A stretch of 64,000 nt of DNA, taken from assembly GCF_026339875.1 (NCBI RefSeq), contig NZ_JAPEPZ010000001.1, positions 62,001 through 126,000 of the forward strand, in the 5' to 3' direction. The stretch's first letter is position 1. Each line of letters opens with the position of its first letter. This stretch comes from Streptomyces sp. NBC_01571 (GTDB lineage: Bacteria; Actinomycetota; Actinomycetes; Streptomycetales; Streptomycetaceae). Below, piece after piece: positions 54,258 to 63,081 of the stretch. The notes beneath the pieces were generated by a model. The model saw only the letters and a list, made by a program, of their open reading frames with translations, was not told the origin of the DNA and made no database searches. The position numbers were made by a program, and so were the translations under genes.

Positions 54258-54713
54258 CCCTTCTGGTGCGGGATCCGTTGCCAAAACCGGGCACCGGAGG
54301 AGATCCCGACCGGCCACCTCAAACACTATGTGGGTGTGAACGTGTGACGTACCACCGCACGGGTGGTCCCTATGGCCGGCGCCCGTGCGATCCCGGGCAC
54401 GCGTGGTGCCGGTACGTCGCCGCGGAGAAGCCGCACGACCCCGAACCGAGCATGGAGGTTCGGGGAGCGGCTACGGTGACCGTTCTCCGAACGGCGACGC
54501 CGGGGCTGGCGTATCGAGCGGACTTGGTCCTGTTGTCCGTGTACGTCACCGCCAGCTCACGGTTGTAAGCGACGACCTGCGCCTTGAGGCCGTTGCGGTA
54601 GGCGCCGGCCAGGTAGTGGTCCACGATGTGCTGGCAGACCGTGTGGATACGGTCAGGGTTGGCGAACACCGAGGTCACGCGTCCGAACTTACGGGACAGC
54701 CGGCTACCGCCGG
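54258..54713. other. degraded DNA with an hsdR scrap
   Basis: No intact gene. Apart from the hsdR fragment listed separately I see only fragmentary frames. An inverted repeat CCGGC/GCCGG with a few extra pairs is near 54700-54714. Confidence 0.4.
54540..54680 (-). pseudogene. type I restriction HsdR fragment
   Basis: About 45 codons: NPDRIHTVCQHIVDHYLAGA, YRNGLKAQVVAYNRELAVTY. This matches the helicase-linker segment of actinobacterial HsdR subunits (NGFKAQVVAYDRE). Both sides are broken; the IS5 end starts 35 bp upstream. Confidence 0.55.
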
Positions 54714-54782
54714 CTTAACTGAGCATTTCAGAATGAGCTGGTGGGGGACTTGTTGTGGCGTGGGCTGGGGCAGACTTCCACA

Positions 54783-55591
54783 ATGGCGAATGATCTTGTG
54801 CCCGATGACCTCTGGGACCGCGTAGCGCCGTTGCTTCCTCCTCGCCCGCCGCGTCGTCGTCGGTATCCGGGGCGGTTGCCGGTGGAGGACCGGGCTGCCT
54901 TGCGCGGGATCGTCTACGTGCTGCGCAAAGGGGTGAGCTGGGCCGACGTGCCAGCTGAGCGGATCGGCTGCAGCGGCGTGACGGCCTGGCGGCGGCTTCG
55001 GGACTGGACCGAGGCAGGAGTCTGGCCGCGCCTGCACGAGGTCCTCTTGGCGGACCTGCGCAAAACCGGACTACTGGACATGGACGATGCGGCGGTTGAC
55101 GGCTCCCATGTCCGGGCTCTCAAAGGGGGGCTCACACCGGGCCTTCGCCGGTCGACCGCGCTCGTCCGGGCAGCAAGCACCATCTGATCACCGACCGGCA
55201 CGGAACACCTCTGTCCGTGTCCCTGACCGGCGGGAACCGTCACGACGTCACCCAGTTGATCCCGCTGCTGGACGCGATACCGCACATCCGCGGTGCTCGC
55301 GGGCGACCCCGCCACCGGCCCAAGCGCCTGTTCGGCGACCGTGGTTACGACTACGACAAGTACCGCCGCCTGATCAGGGCCCGAGGCATCACACCCAAAG
55401 TAGCCCGCAAAGGCACTGCCCACGGCTCCGGCTTGGGGAAGACCCGGTGGGTGGTCGAGCGGACCTTCGCATGGCTCCACCAGTTCAAACGCCTACGGAT
55501 CCGCTACGAAGTACGCGCCGATCTCCACCTCGGTCTACTCCAACTCGCCTGCAGCATCATCTGCCTACGCCGACTCCGAACGTCGCCCTGA
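54783..55591 (+). CDS. IS5-family (IS427 group) transposase, two frames joined by -1 shift
   Basis: Frame 1 holds the N-terminal helix region (LVPDDLWDRVAPLLPPRPPR) and first Asp (DMDDAAVDGSHVRALKGG). The -1 frame continues AHTGPSPVDRARPGSKHHLI, GDRGYDYDKYRRLIRARGIT (second Asp) and RWVVERTFAWLHQFKRLRIR (Glu). The frames meet at AAAGGGGGG near 55124-55132, a typical slippery run, so programmed frameshifting is plausible; IS427-group elements are known for this. Confidence 0.85.
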
Positions 55592-55648
55592 ACTGGTCGG
55601 TTGAGGAAGAATGCACCTTGGTGCCGGGAGCCGTGACAGGCTCACCGG

Positions 55649-56494
55649 ATGGATCACACATTCGACGCTCCGCCCGCTGACCGAGAGCTTCTCGACTTCG
55701 CTGTCGGCTTGGCCACGCGGGCTGGCCAGGTGTCTGCGCAGGGCTTCTTCGGAGAGTGGGGAAGTCGCCGCAAGGAAGACGGCAGCGAGGTCACCGAGAT
55801 CGACCTCGCAGTCGAAGAGCTGGTCCGAGACGAGCTGGCCCGCCGTATGCCCGAGGACGCCATCTACGGCGAGGAGAGGGGCTCGACCGCCGGGGTGTCC
55901 GGGAGACGATGGATCATCGACCCCATCAACGGCACCACATCGTTCACTCGCCGGTGGCCGCTGTTCTCGAACGACATCGCCTACGAGGACGAGTACGGTC
56001 CCGCTGTCGGGGTGATCAACATGCCTATGAGCCGACAGATGGTCGTGGCCGGGCGGGACCTGGGCTGTTGGGTGCTGACCGGGGAGAGCCCGGACCTGAA
56101 GTCGGGCCACCGCGCCCGAGTCACCGAGCGGACCAGCGCGGGCGGAGCGAGGACTCAGGCACTCAACCCGGCCGGCTGGCCGGAGGAACTCCTCACCGCT
56201 CTCCACCGTCAGGTGTTCCTGATGGCGTCGATGGGCTGCATCGTTGACCTCGTCACCGGCCGCGCGGACGCCGTCGTGATCGCCGGCCCACCCATGGGTT
56301 ACGAGGACGTGGCACCCATGCCCATCATCGTTTCGGAGGCTGGCGGCCGGGTGACGGACCTAGGCGGCGGGCCCGTACTGGAGGGCGACATGACGGTGCT
56401 GGCCACCAACGGCCTACTCCACGAAGCGATCCTGGACCTGGTTGAAGGCCTGCCGCGCAGCCGCGACCTGTACGCCCTCGACGACGGCGTGTAA
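55649..56494 (+). CDS. inositol monophosphatase family phosphatase
   Basis: 281 residues. Metal-binding motifs: GEERG (Glu), WIIDPINGTTSF (DPxxGT, with Asn where most have Asp) and GYEDVAPMPIIVSEAGGRV (second Asp region). The family includes histidinol-phosphate and PAP phosphatases and the substrate is not clear. It lies between an IS5 transposase and a second IS5-type inverted end. The DPINGT change touches a metal-site neighbour and could lower activity. Confidence 0.82.
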   Translation: MDHTFDAPPADRELLDFAVGLATRAGQVSAQGFFGEWGSRRKEDGSEVTEIDLAVEELVRDELARRMPEDAIYGEERGSTAGVSGRRWIIDPINGTTSFTRRWPLFSNDIAYEDEYGPAVGVINMPMSRQMVVAGRDLGCWVLTGESPDLKSGHRARVTERTSAGGARTQALNPAGWPEELLTALHRQVFLMASMGCIVDLVTGRADAVVIAGPPMGYEDVAPMPIIVSEAGGRVTDLGGGPVLEGDMTVLATNGLLHEAILDLVEGLPRSRDLYALDDGV

Positions 56495-56535
56495 CTCGAC
56501 AGGGTGCCGACGCTGAAGTTCATTCTGAAATGGTC

Positions 56536-56572
56536 AGTAAAGAGCGTTTTGTCCCGGTGAGGTTGTTTGGTG
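56536..56572 (-). repeat. IS5 end remnant, inverted match to 62966-63003
   Basis: The complement of this stretch reads CCAAACAACCTCACCGGGAC, then AAAACGCTCTTTA. It matches the DNA after the broken IS5 transposase at 62.97 kb with three mismatches. It is the right end of that IS type in opposite orientation. Confidence 0.65.
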
Positions 56573-56797
56573 GCTGTTCACCGGGTGTTGCGCGACGCGT
56601 TGGATGAGTACGACGGCGTCACTGTCGTTGATGACGTGCGGATGTGGAATGACCCCTGCGGCCGTAGGCCGCAGGGGTCATTGGTGTTCACGGTGTCGGC
56701 TTCGTCCTCATGGTGTCGGGATGGAGAGCGGCGGTCCATGGCTTGGTTCCGTGGAGGGAGCCGGTGTCCTGGCGGGGAGGGGCGGCTGGAAGACTGG
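56573..56797 (+). other. leader region of pyrE
   Basis: No family similarity in the open frame that runs into pyrE. It contains a strong hairpin (56648-56682) and the GGGGAGG-rich stretch that probably helps pyrE translation. Confidence 0.45.
56648..56682 (+). terminator. 16-bp perfect hairpin upstream of pyrE
   Basis: AATGACCCCTGCGGCC pairs perfectly with GGCCGCAGGGGTCATT around a GTA loop. It may end upstream transcripts or act as an attenuator in the pyrE leader, about 115 bp before the start codon. Confidence 0.65.
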
Positions 56798-57331
56798 ATG
56801 CCTGTGACACATTCTGATCTTGCTCGCCGTATCCATGCTGCCTCTCACCTGACGGGGCGTTTCACGCTTCGGTCCGGACGTACTGCCACGGAGTACTTCG
56901 ACAAGTACCGGTTCGAGGGTGACCCGGTCCTGCTGGATGAGATCGCCCGGCAGATGGTTCCGCTGGTGCCCTCTGGCACCGAGGTCCTGGCCGGCCTGGA
57001 GATGGGCGGCATCCCGGTGGTGACCGCGCTCGGCCGACACACGGGTCTGCCCTGCGCGTTCGTGCGCAAGCAGGCCAAGCCGTATGGCACCTGCCGTCTC
57101 GCCGAAGGCGCCGAGGTCGAGGGCCGTCGGGTTCTGGTCGTTGAGGATGTGGTCACCAGCGGCGGACAGATCGTGCTGTCGACCGCTGACCTGCGTGGTC
57201 TGGGGGCCCAGGTTTTTGAGGCTCTGTGCGTGATTGACCGTGAGCAAGGCGGCGCCGATGCCCTCGCGGCCGAGGGCATCGGGCTGTTGTCGCTACTGAC
57301 GGCCGGAGATCTGCGGGCCGCTGCCGCCTGA
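56798..57331 (+). CDS. pyrE: orotate phosphoribosyltransferase
   Basis: 177 residues, the usual PyrE length. It makes orotidine 5'-monophosphate from orotate and PRPP in pyrimidine synthesis. Landmarks: GRFTLRSGRTATEYFDKYRF, VLAGLEMGGIPVVTALGRHT, CAFVRKQAKPYGT and the PRPP motif RVLVVEDVVTSGGQI. ATG at 56798 or GTG at 56804 could start it. A core-type gene surrounded by mobile DNA; an extra copy or a gene moved with cargo is possible. Confidence 0.92.
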   Translation: MPVTHSDLARRIHAASHLTGRFTLRSGRTATEYFDKYRFEGDPVLLDEIARQMVPLVPSGTEVLAGLEMGGIPVVTALGRHTGLPCAFVRKQAKPYGTCRLAEGAEVEGRRVLVVEDVVTSGGQIVLSTADLRGLGAQVFEALCVIDREQGGADALAAEGIGLLSLLTAGDLRAAAA

Positions 57332-57342
57332 TCGGCGGGTGG

Positions 57343-58158
57343 TCACTCTGTTGCGTGTGTCTCGGTGATGGCGAGTCGGGTGGAGGACTCGTCGACGATG
57401 CTCTTCTCGTCGGCGAACGCGGCGATGAGGGACTGCAGGGCGATGTTGTTGACCGAGCGGGGCAGCCCGCGGCTGGTGAGATGGATCAGGTCGACCGCGT
57501 CGTCGGAGAACAGCGGGTCCGACCGGCCGGCGATCGTCAGATGGTGCTTGATGTAGCTGGCGGTCTCCTCCTTGTTCATGGTCGGCATCTGGTAGCTGAT
57601 CGCGATCCGCTGGTCCAGGGCCGCCAGGACGCCGTGCTTCATCCGCTTCCGCAGCGTGGGCTGCCCGATCAGCAACACCGCGAACGGCGTCGTGGAGTCC
57701 ATGTCGTAGTTCGTGAGCATGCGGATCGCGTCCAGCTCATGGTGATCGAGGAGGTGCGACTCGTCGATGACGACCGCGGGAGTGCGTCCGCGCTCGTCGA
57801 CCTCCGCGGCCAGCGCGGCGGACGCCTGAGCTGCGAGAGCCGCGGACTGGTATTTCGGGGTGCCGCCCAGGCTGGTGACGATGCGGTCATAGAGGCCGCG
57901 CATGCCGACCTCCGGGTTGGGCTGGTAGATCACGGTGAAGCGGGCCGGATCCAGCGAGGAGACGGCGCCCTTGAGGGCGACGGTCTTGCCCGCGCCGACC
58001 TCGCCGGTGACCACGCCGATCGCCTTGTTGTTGATGCACCAGGCGATGCGGGCCGCAGCCTCCCGGTGAGAATTGTGCTGGTGAAGCATCGAGGGGGCCA
58101 GGTCCCTTCCGAAGGGGACGCGGGTGAATCCGTAGTAGCCCTGGACACGGTCGATCAA
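57343..58158 (-). CDS. TniB/ExeA-like AAA+ ATPase of a DDE transposon
   Basis: 271 residues. Starts FYGFTRVPFGRDL as ExeA/TniB proteins do. Walker A GVVTGEVGAGKTVALKG, Walker B TPAVVIDESHLL, and the sensor region PFAVLLIGQPTLRKRM, then RIAISYQMPTM. It probably selects targets or activates the transposase. Its ATG overlaps the stop of the preceding small ORF (ATGA). Confidence 0.85.
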   Translation of the reverse strand: MIDRVQGYYGFTRVPFGRDLAPSMLHQHNSHREAAARIAWCINNKAIGVVTGEVGAGKTVALKGAVSSLDPARFTVIYQPNPEVGMRGLYDRIVTSLGGTPKYQSAALAAQASAALAAEVDERGRTPAVVIDESHLLDHHELDAIRMLTNYDMDSTTPFAVLLIGQPTLRKRMKHGVLAALDQRIAISYQMPTMNKEETASYIKHHLTIAGRSDPLFSDDAVDLIHLTSRGLPRSVNNIALQSLIAAFADEKSIVDESSTRLAITETHATE

Positions 58159-58433
58159 GGAATCCTCCTCGGGCAGGGACAGAACTCCGCCTGGACGGCG
58201 GCCAGTTCGGCCGATTCATCGGCCGCGGCCCGCTGCCCGGTCCGGACGGCGAGTCGGACCGCGCGGAAAGCGGTGCGGACGGCGGGAGTTTCGAGGGGGC
58301 CGGCGTCCTGTTCGGCCCGGCGGCAGCAGACCTCCGCCAGCGTCAAGGCCCGGTCGGCCAGCTCGCGGGGCGTGAGCATGAACAGGTCGGGTTCGGGGTC
58401 GAAGTACAGCTCTGCTGCTCGGGTCGGCTTCAC
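58155..58433 (-). CDS. small transposon protein of unknown function
   Basis: 92 residues, GTG overlapping the transposase stop (GTGA). AAELYFDPEPDLFMLTPREL, then DRALTLAEVCCRRAEQDA and a Cys-containing end (FCPCPRRI). It is mostly helical and I do not recognise it. Sandwiched by overlaps between transposase and ATPase, it must be co-translated with them. Confidence 0.7.
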   Translation of the reverse strand: MKPTRAAELYFDPEPDLFMLTPRELADRALTLAEVCCRRAEQDAGPLETPAVRTAFRAVRLAVRTGQRAAADESAELAAVQAEFCPCPRRIP

Positions 58434-59788
58434 TGCCGGCCCCGTGAATCGTCCATCAGGGACGAGTAGTTGATGCCCTTGGCGGTGTTCGCGGTGTGCG
58501 CCTCGTCGAGGATCCTGAGGTAGTCGATCCCGGTCGACGGCGCCGGCTCGGCCGGCGTCTCCGGGCTCGCCTTGGGGTGGGCATGGCGGCCGACGTGGTG
58601 CGGGACCGCCTTGCCCAGGGCCTTGCCCAAGGCCCGCACCTCGATGTCGGTCAGGTCGAACGGGTCGAAGACCAGCTCGATCCTCATCCCGGCCAGCGAC
58701 GGATCGACCTCGTAGGAGTTGCCGTGCAGGCTGACCGTCGCCGTCTTCGTCACGGTGCGGAACTCCGACCACAAGAACGCCTCCCGCAGATCCGCCGTGG
58801 ACGGCAGCGGCAGCGGCTTGGGAATCGAAGAAAGCCAGCGTTCGATCGGCGGCTGTCCCGTCTCCGAGTGCACCGCACGGTGATAGACCGTCTCCACCCA
58901 GGCGGTGAACAGCCTGTTCAGCTCGGTGAAATGTTCGATCTGACCGACACGTTCCTCGTCGAGTTCGACGAGGAACTGATCCCTCACGGTCCTAAAAAAT
59001 CGTTCGATTTTGCCCCGGCCCTGCGGCCGTCCCGGACGGGAGTGGGTCAGCCGGATCGCCAACGACGCGCAGGCCCGCAACAACCATGTGTCGACGAAGG
59101 CACTCCCGTTGTCAACGTAGATCGACCCCGGGACCCCGCGGGCCGACAGCGCCGGCCGCAGCGCGGCCGCGAGGCGGACGGTGTCCTCGGCGAACCCGAA
59201 CCGGTGCCCCACGATCGCCCGGCTGTGATCGTCAATGAAGGCGAAGAGATACGTCTTCCTGCCGCCGATCTTCGGCCCGTGCAGGGCGTCCCCCGTCCAC
59301 AGTTCGTTGGCGCGGGTCGCCTCGAACCGGCCGAACACGCTCGTCTCGCCCCCGCCGGTGCCGGTCAGCCCGGCGTTGACGAAGTGCCGCTGCAGCGTGC
59401 GCTCGGTCGGCGACCAGCCCTGCGTGGTCCGCAGGATCCGCTGGATCTGCGCGGCCGTCCGGCCAGGGTTCTCCCGCTTCAGCGCGGCCGCCAGCTCCAG
59501 CACCTCCGGCGGCGTCCGGGGAACAGCCTTGCGCGGTTCGGGAACCAGCGCGGCGAACCCGCCGCCGCGGTAGTCCCGCGTCCACCGGTCGATCGTGCCC
59601 CGGGACACCTTCACCTGCCGGCCGAACGGGTCCGTATGTTCCTTCTCCGCCAACTCCCGTGCCAGACGCCCGCGTTCACGGGTCGTCAGACTGTTGTCCA
59701 GCAGGTCCTGGATCAGGGCATAGCGGAACAGGCCGACCTGCCGGGCCTTCTCCGCCCGACGGCGGTCCTCGTCCTCACTCGATGCCAT
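58430..59788 (-). CDS. DDE transposase (rve/Mu-type) of the four-gene transposon
   Basis: 452 residues. N-terminal HTH (VSRGTIDRWTRDYRGGGFAA), rve core: LWTGDALHGPKIGGRKTYLF (first Asp), SIYVDNGSAFVDTWLLRACA (second Asp) and HSRPGRPQGRGKIERFFRTV (Glu), then a Mu-type beta-barrel C-terminus (TKTATVSLHGNSYEVD). The ATG at 59788 begins ASSEDEDRRRAEKAR. Complete. Confidence 0.9.
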   Translation of the reverse strand: MASSEDEDRRRAEKARQVGLFRYALIQDLLDNSLTTRERGRLARELAEKEHTDPFGRQVKVSRGTIDRWTRDYRGGGFAALVPEPRKAVPRTPPEVLELAAALKRENPGRTAAQIQRILRTTQGWSPTERTLQRHFVNAGLTGTGGGETSVFGRFEATRANELWTGDALHGPKIGGRKTYLFAFIDDHSRAIVGHRFGFAEDTVRLAAALRPALSARGVPGSIYVDNGSAFVDTWLLRACASLAIRLTHSRPGRPQGRGKIERFFRTVRDQFLVELDEERVGQIEHFTELNRLFTAWVETVYHRAVHSETGQPPIERWLSSIPKPLPLPSTADLREAFLWSEFRTVTKTATVSLHGNSYEVDPSLAGMRIELVFDPFDLTDIEVRALGKALGKAVPHHVGRHAHPKASPETPAEPAPSTGIDYLRILDEAHTANTAKGINYSSLMDDSRGRQ

Positions 59789-59892
59789 GCGCGGGCTCAC
59801 CTCGCATCTCGATGCGTCTCCGTCTCCTCGCGGACGGACACGATCAAGACTTCCGGCACCTCCGATCGCCGCCCAGGGGCGGCCCGTGTTGA

Positions 59893-60477
59893 TCAACTAG
59901 CAGGAAGAGAGCAGGTCAGAACGCGTCCCGTTATCGCGCGGCCGGCGAACTCCCACCGCGACACGGCGTTCATGTGGGACCACTTCGTCGTGGCCGCCCG
60001 ATGGGCGGCCACGACTGCCGAGACGGCGTCCGCCAGCGGAGTCCCGGACGGATCGGGCATCACGGGATCGTCGGCGAGCGCGACCAGGGCGACGGTGAAG
60101 TACCGGCGAACGTCCTCGGCCCGGCTCGTGAAGCGTCGGGTCCAGCCGCGGACCGTGCCCTCGGCCAGGCCCAGATGGGCGGCGACCTGGCGGTGCCCCA
60201 TGCCCAGGGCCGCTATCTCCAGCCCGGTCCCGATCACCTCGGCCGCATCCGCCCGGCGCGGCCAGATCACCTCCGGCAGCAGCACGTGCGTGACCTGGCA
60301 GCCCGAACACCTCGACCGGCGAGGGCGTACGAAGAAACGGGCCCCGAGATCACCCCGCACTTCCCTCGGCCGCCCGTGCCCCCACGGCCCGAGAGCCGCC
60401 CCGCACGACGGGCAGGCCAACTCACCCTCCCGCAACTGGCGTTCCACGCGTACGACATCGGCGTCGACGATGAGCAC
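59893..60477 (-). CDS. DUF6431-like zinc-ribbon/HTH protein of the transposon
   Basis: About 194 residues from a GTG. A zinc ribbon (ACPSCGAALGPWGHGRPREV and SRCSGCQVTHVLL) is followed by an HTH (MGHRQVAAHLGLAEGTVRGW). It is the usual first gene of this class of Streptomyces DDE/TniB-like transposons, about 100 bp before the transposase on the same strand. It probably binds transposon DNA. Confidence 0.75.
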   Translation of the reverse strand: MLIVDADVVRVERQLREGELACPSCGAALGPWGHGRPREVRGDLGARFFVRPRRSRCSGCQVTHVLLPEVIWPRRADAAEVIGTGLEIAALGMGHRQVAAHLGLAEGTVRGWTRRFTSRAEDVRRYFTVALVALADDPVMPDPSGTPLADAVSAVVAAHRAATTKWSHMNAVSRWEFAGRAITGRVLTCSLPAS

Positions 60478-60789
60478 TCCGTACCTCCACCTCGTGCACA
60501 CCGTGTCGTCGTGCACGAAGCAAGATCAGACTGCCCAACAAGATCGACACTCATGTCCACCGCGAGTGTCGCCAACCCCCGCCTTCGTACTCATACAGAG
60601 AGTCGTCCAACACCGGGACGAGTTGAGAAGGCTGCTGGGGCGAGGGTGTTCCATGTTGTGGATGGGGCAGATGTCGCCGCCCTTCGGTCGCCCGTTTCCG
60701 TGGGCTCGCTCCTGTCTGATACCAGAGCGCCCCCGCTTAACCCCGTTTGCGCCCTGCAGGGACGGGCCGGCCGCCGGTACTACCGAAAC
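60478..60789. other. transposon end region and IS5 left end
   Basis: No gene. TGTCG/CGACA strings occur at 60505 (TGTCGTCG), 60549 (CGACAC) and 60565-60575 (GAGTGTCGCC), as at Tn5053/Tn7-type ends, but I could not fix a terminal repeat pair. The left end of IS5 must lie near 60700-60780. Confidence 0.4.
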
Positions 60790-61404
60790 ATGACGCGACA
60801 ACGCCCGTATCCCAGCGACCTCTCCGATGCGCGCTGGGAACTGATCGGGCCCATCCTCACCACCTGGCGAGTCGAGCGCAGGGGCAGGGGTCTGGATATC
60901 GGCCGGCCACCCGAGCACGACCTGCGCCGCCTCATGGACGCCATCCTCTACGTCGACCGCACCGGCATTGCCTGGCGTTACCTGCCACACGACTTCCCGC
61001 CATGGGAAACGGTCTACGGCTACTTCGCCGCCTGGCAAAAGGAAGGCGTCTTCGACCAACTCAATGGCCTGCTGCGGCGCCTGGTGCGAGAGGCCGAAGG
61101 CCGCGACGGCGAGCCAACCGCCTGCGTGCTGGACGCGCAGAGCGTGAAGACCTCCGCGAACGTGCCCGCGACCAGCCAAGGCATCGACGCCGGCAAGAAA
61201 TTCGCAGGCCGCAAGCGCCACATCGGGGTCGATACCCTCGGTCTGGGTCACCGCGGCGAGCGTCTCCGACAACGTCGGCGGCACACACCTGATGTCCCAC
61301 ATCGCCGCCAATCATCCACGCGTGACCAAAGCATGGGCCGACACCGGCTACCGCACCAAAGCCATCGACCACGGCGCCCGACTCGGCATCGACGTCGAAG
61401 GGGG
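60790..61404 (+). pseudogene. IS5-family transposase 5' part, frameshifted and interrupted by IS3
   Basis: YPSDLSDARWELIGPILTTW, AILYVDRTGIAWRYLPHDFP, CVLDAQSVKTSANVPATSQG (first Asp), GRKRHIGVDTLGL. A small deletion near 61247 then shifts the frame to VTAASVSDNVGGTHLMSHIA, WADTGYRTKAIDHGARLGID (second Asp). The IS3 element cuts it after that. The remaining Glu part lies beyond 62755. Confidence 0.85.
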
Positions 61405-61472
61405 CCTCCCCCTGAGTGGTGGACACGCTGATACTGGATCTGCTTGATCCGGAGGAAGCGAGAAGACCGCCG

Positions 61473-61817
61473 ATGGCGATGAAGGACTATTCGGACGAGT
61501 TCAAGGCCGATGCCGTGGCCCTGTACGAGTCCACACCCGGGGCGACCTACAAGAGCATCGCCGCCGACCTGGGCATCAACCGGGCGACCCTGCGCGAGTG
61601 GGTGCTGCGGGACCGCGAACGCCGCGGTGTCACCGCCACGGCTGCAAAGCCGGCCGTCCAACCGGGGGCGGCGGTGCCGTCCGACGCTCCGGACGAGCGG
61701 ATCCGGCAGTTGGAGGCCCGGGTGGCCGAGCTCGAGGCGAGTGAGCGGAAGCTCGCGACCGAGCGGGACATCCTCCGCAAGGCGGCCAAGTATTTCGCCG
61801 GAGAGACGAACTGGTGA
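61473..61817 (+). CDS. IS3 OrfA (HTH and coiled coil)
   Basis: 114 residues. HTH: MKDYSDEFKADAVALYESTP, KSIAADLGINRATLREWVLR. C-terminal leucine-zipper-like RIRQLEARVAELEASERKLA, then ERDILRKAAKYFA. It binds the IS ends and forms OrfAB with OrfB by frameshifting. An in-frame upstream start at 61416 would add 19 residues. Confidence 0.9.
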   Translation: MAMKDYSDEFKADAVALYESTPGATYKSIAADLGINRATLREWVLRDRERRGVTATAAKPAVQPGAAVPSDAPDERIRQLEARVAELEASERKLATERDILRKAAKYFAGETNW

Positions 61818-62710
61818 TCAGCCGCTTCCAGTTCGTCGACGACCACCGGGACACCTACGAGGTGAAGCGGCTCTGCCACGTCCTGGACGTGAACCGGTCC
61901 AGCTACTACAAGTGGCTCGCCGGCGCCGAGGCCCGGGCCGCCCGGCAGCACAAGGACCGGATCCTGGCCGAGGAGATCCGCGAGATCCACGGCGAGTCCG
62001 GCGGCGCCTACGGCTCCCCGCGAGTGACCGCCGAGCTCCGCGAGAAAGGACGGCGGGTCAACGAAAAGCGGGTCGCCCGGATCATGCGGACGTTCTCGAT
62101 CACCGGCATCCGCCTGCGCAGACGCGTGCGCACCACCGTCCCGGACCCGGCAGCCTCACCGGTTGCGGACCTCTTCCAGCGGGACTTCACCGCCGCCGAT
62201 CCGGGACGGAAGTACATGGGCGACATCACGTATCTCCCGCTCGCCGGCGGGGAGTTCCTCTATCTCGCGACCGTGCTGGACTGCTTCAGCCGCAAGGTCG
62301 TCGGCTGGTCCATGGCCGACCACATGCGCACCGGCCTGGTCGCCGACGCGCTGCGGATGGCAGCCGCGACCCGCGGCCGTCTGGACGGCGCCGTGTTCCA
62401 CTCCGACCACGGGGCCCAATACGGATCCCGGGCCTTCGCCGACCTCTGCTACCAGCTCGGGGTCACCCGCTCGATGGGCGCGGTCGGCACCAGCGCCGAC
62501 AACGCGGCCTGCGAAAGCTTCCACGCCTCCCTGAAACGCGAGACCCTCCAGGGCGCCCACGACTACGGTGACGCCGGCACCTGCCGCCGGACGGTCTTCG
62601 CCTGGCTGACCCGCTACAACACCCGCCGCCGGCACTCCGCCAACGGCCACCTCAGCCCCAACGAATACGAACACCGACACCACACCGCTAAACTCACGCT
62701 CGCCGTGTGA
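61814..62710 (+). CDS. IS3 OrfB transposase
   Basis: 298 residues from a GTG overlapping the orfA stop. HTH_21 segment (YGSPRVTAELREKGRRVNEK) and rve core: RKYMGDITYLPLAGGEFLYL (first Asp), GAVFHSDHGAQYGSRAFADL (second Asp) and NAACESFHASLKRETL (Glu), ending YNTRRRHSANGHLSPNEYE. Intact. Confidence 0.93.
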   Translation: MISRFQFVDDHRDTYEVKRLCHVLDVNRSSYYKWLAGAEARAARQHKDRILAEEIREIHGESGGAYGSPRVTAELREKGRRVNEKRVARIMRTFSITGIRLRRRVRTTVPDPAASPVADLFQRDFTAADPGRKYMGDITYLPLAGGEFLYLATVLDCFSRKVVGWSMADHMRTGLVADALRMAAATRGRLDGAVFHSDHGAQYGSRAFADLCYQLGVTRSMGAVGTSADNAACESFHASLKRETLQGAHDYGDAGTCRRTVFAWLTRYNTRRRHSANGHLSPNEYEHRHHTAKLTLAV

Positions 62711-62754
62711 TCAATAACCGCGTGCCCACCTTCACGGGGGAAGGCCCAAGTAGT

Positions 62755-62965
62755 CCAACGCGAGCCGGGCGTCAAAGGCTTCAAGGTGATCCCGCGGCGC
62801 TGGATCGTCGAGCGCACCTTCGGCTGGCTCATGCATCACCGCCGCCTGGCCCGCGACTACGAAACCCACCCGCACCGCTCCGAAGCCATAATCCACGTCG
62901 CGATGATCGACCTGATGAGCCGCAGACTCACCCGCGAATCCACCCCCAACTGGCGCGACACCTGA
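62755..62965 (+). pseudogene. IS5-family transposase 3' part beyond IS3
   Basis: VKGFKVIPRRWIVERTFGWL, MHHRRLARDYETHPHRSEAI, then a stop after NWRDT. It has the catalytic Glu (VERTFGW) missing from the 5' part. It is followed by IS5 end sequence at 62966-63003. Confidence 0.85.
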
Positions 62966-63081
62966 ACCTCGAACCAAACAACCTCGCCGAGACAAAACAC
63001 TCTTTAAGGACAGAAACTTCCACCAGGGCGCCATCTCGATCATAGAACGCCACTCCAGAGCTGACCCTGTTGCCCATTCGG

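Larger units (their letters stand above)
54714..56542 (+). repeat. 23-bp inverted repeats bracketing IS5 transposase and IMPase genes
   Basis: 54714-54736 and the complement of 56520-56542 match at 21 of 23 positions (core CATTTCAGAATGA). A degenerate IS5 end (about 16 of 23) also occurs right after the transposase near 55583-55605, so the element may be either the short IS or the longer unit with the phosphatase gene. Confidence 0.5.
61405..62750 (+). mobile_element. IS3-family element inserted in IS5
   Basis: Inverted ends TGAGTGGTGGACACG (61414) and CGTGCCCACCTTCA (ending 62737). The outer GGGGCCTCCCCC/GGGGGAAGGCCC also pairs, so the true end may be some bases further out. Contains orfA and orfB intact. 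Confidence 0.75.
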
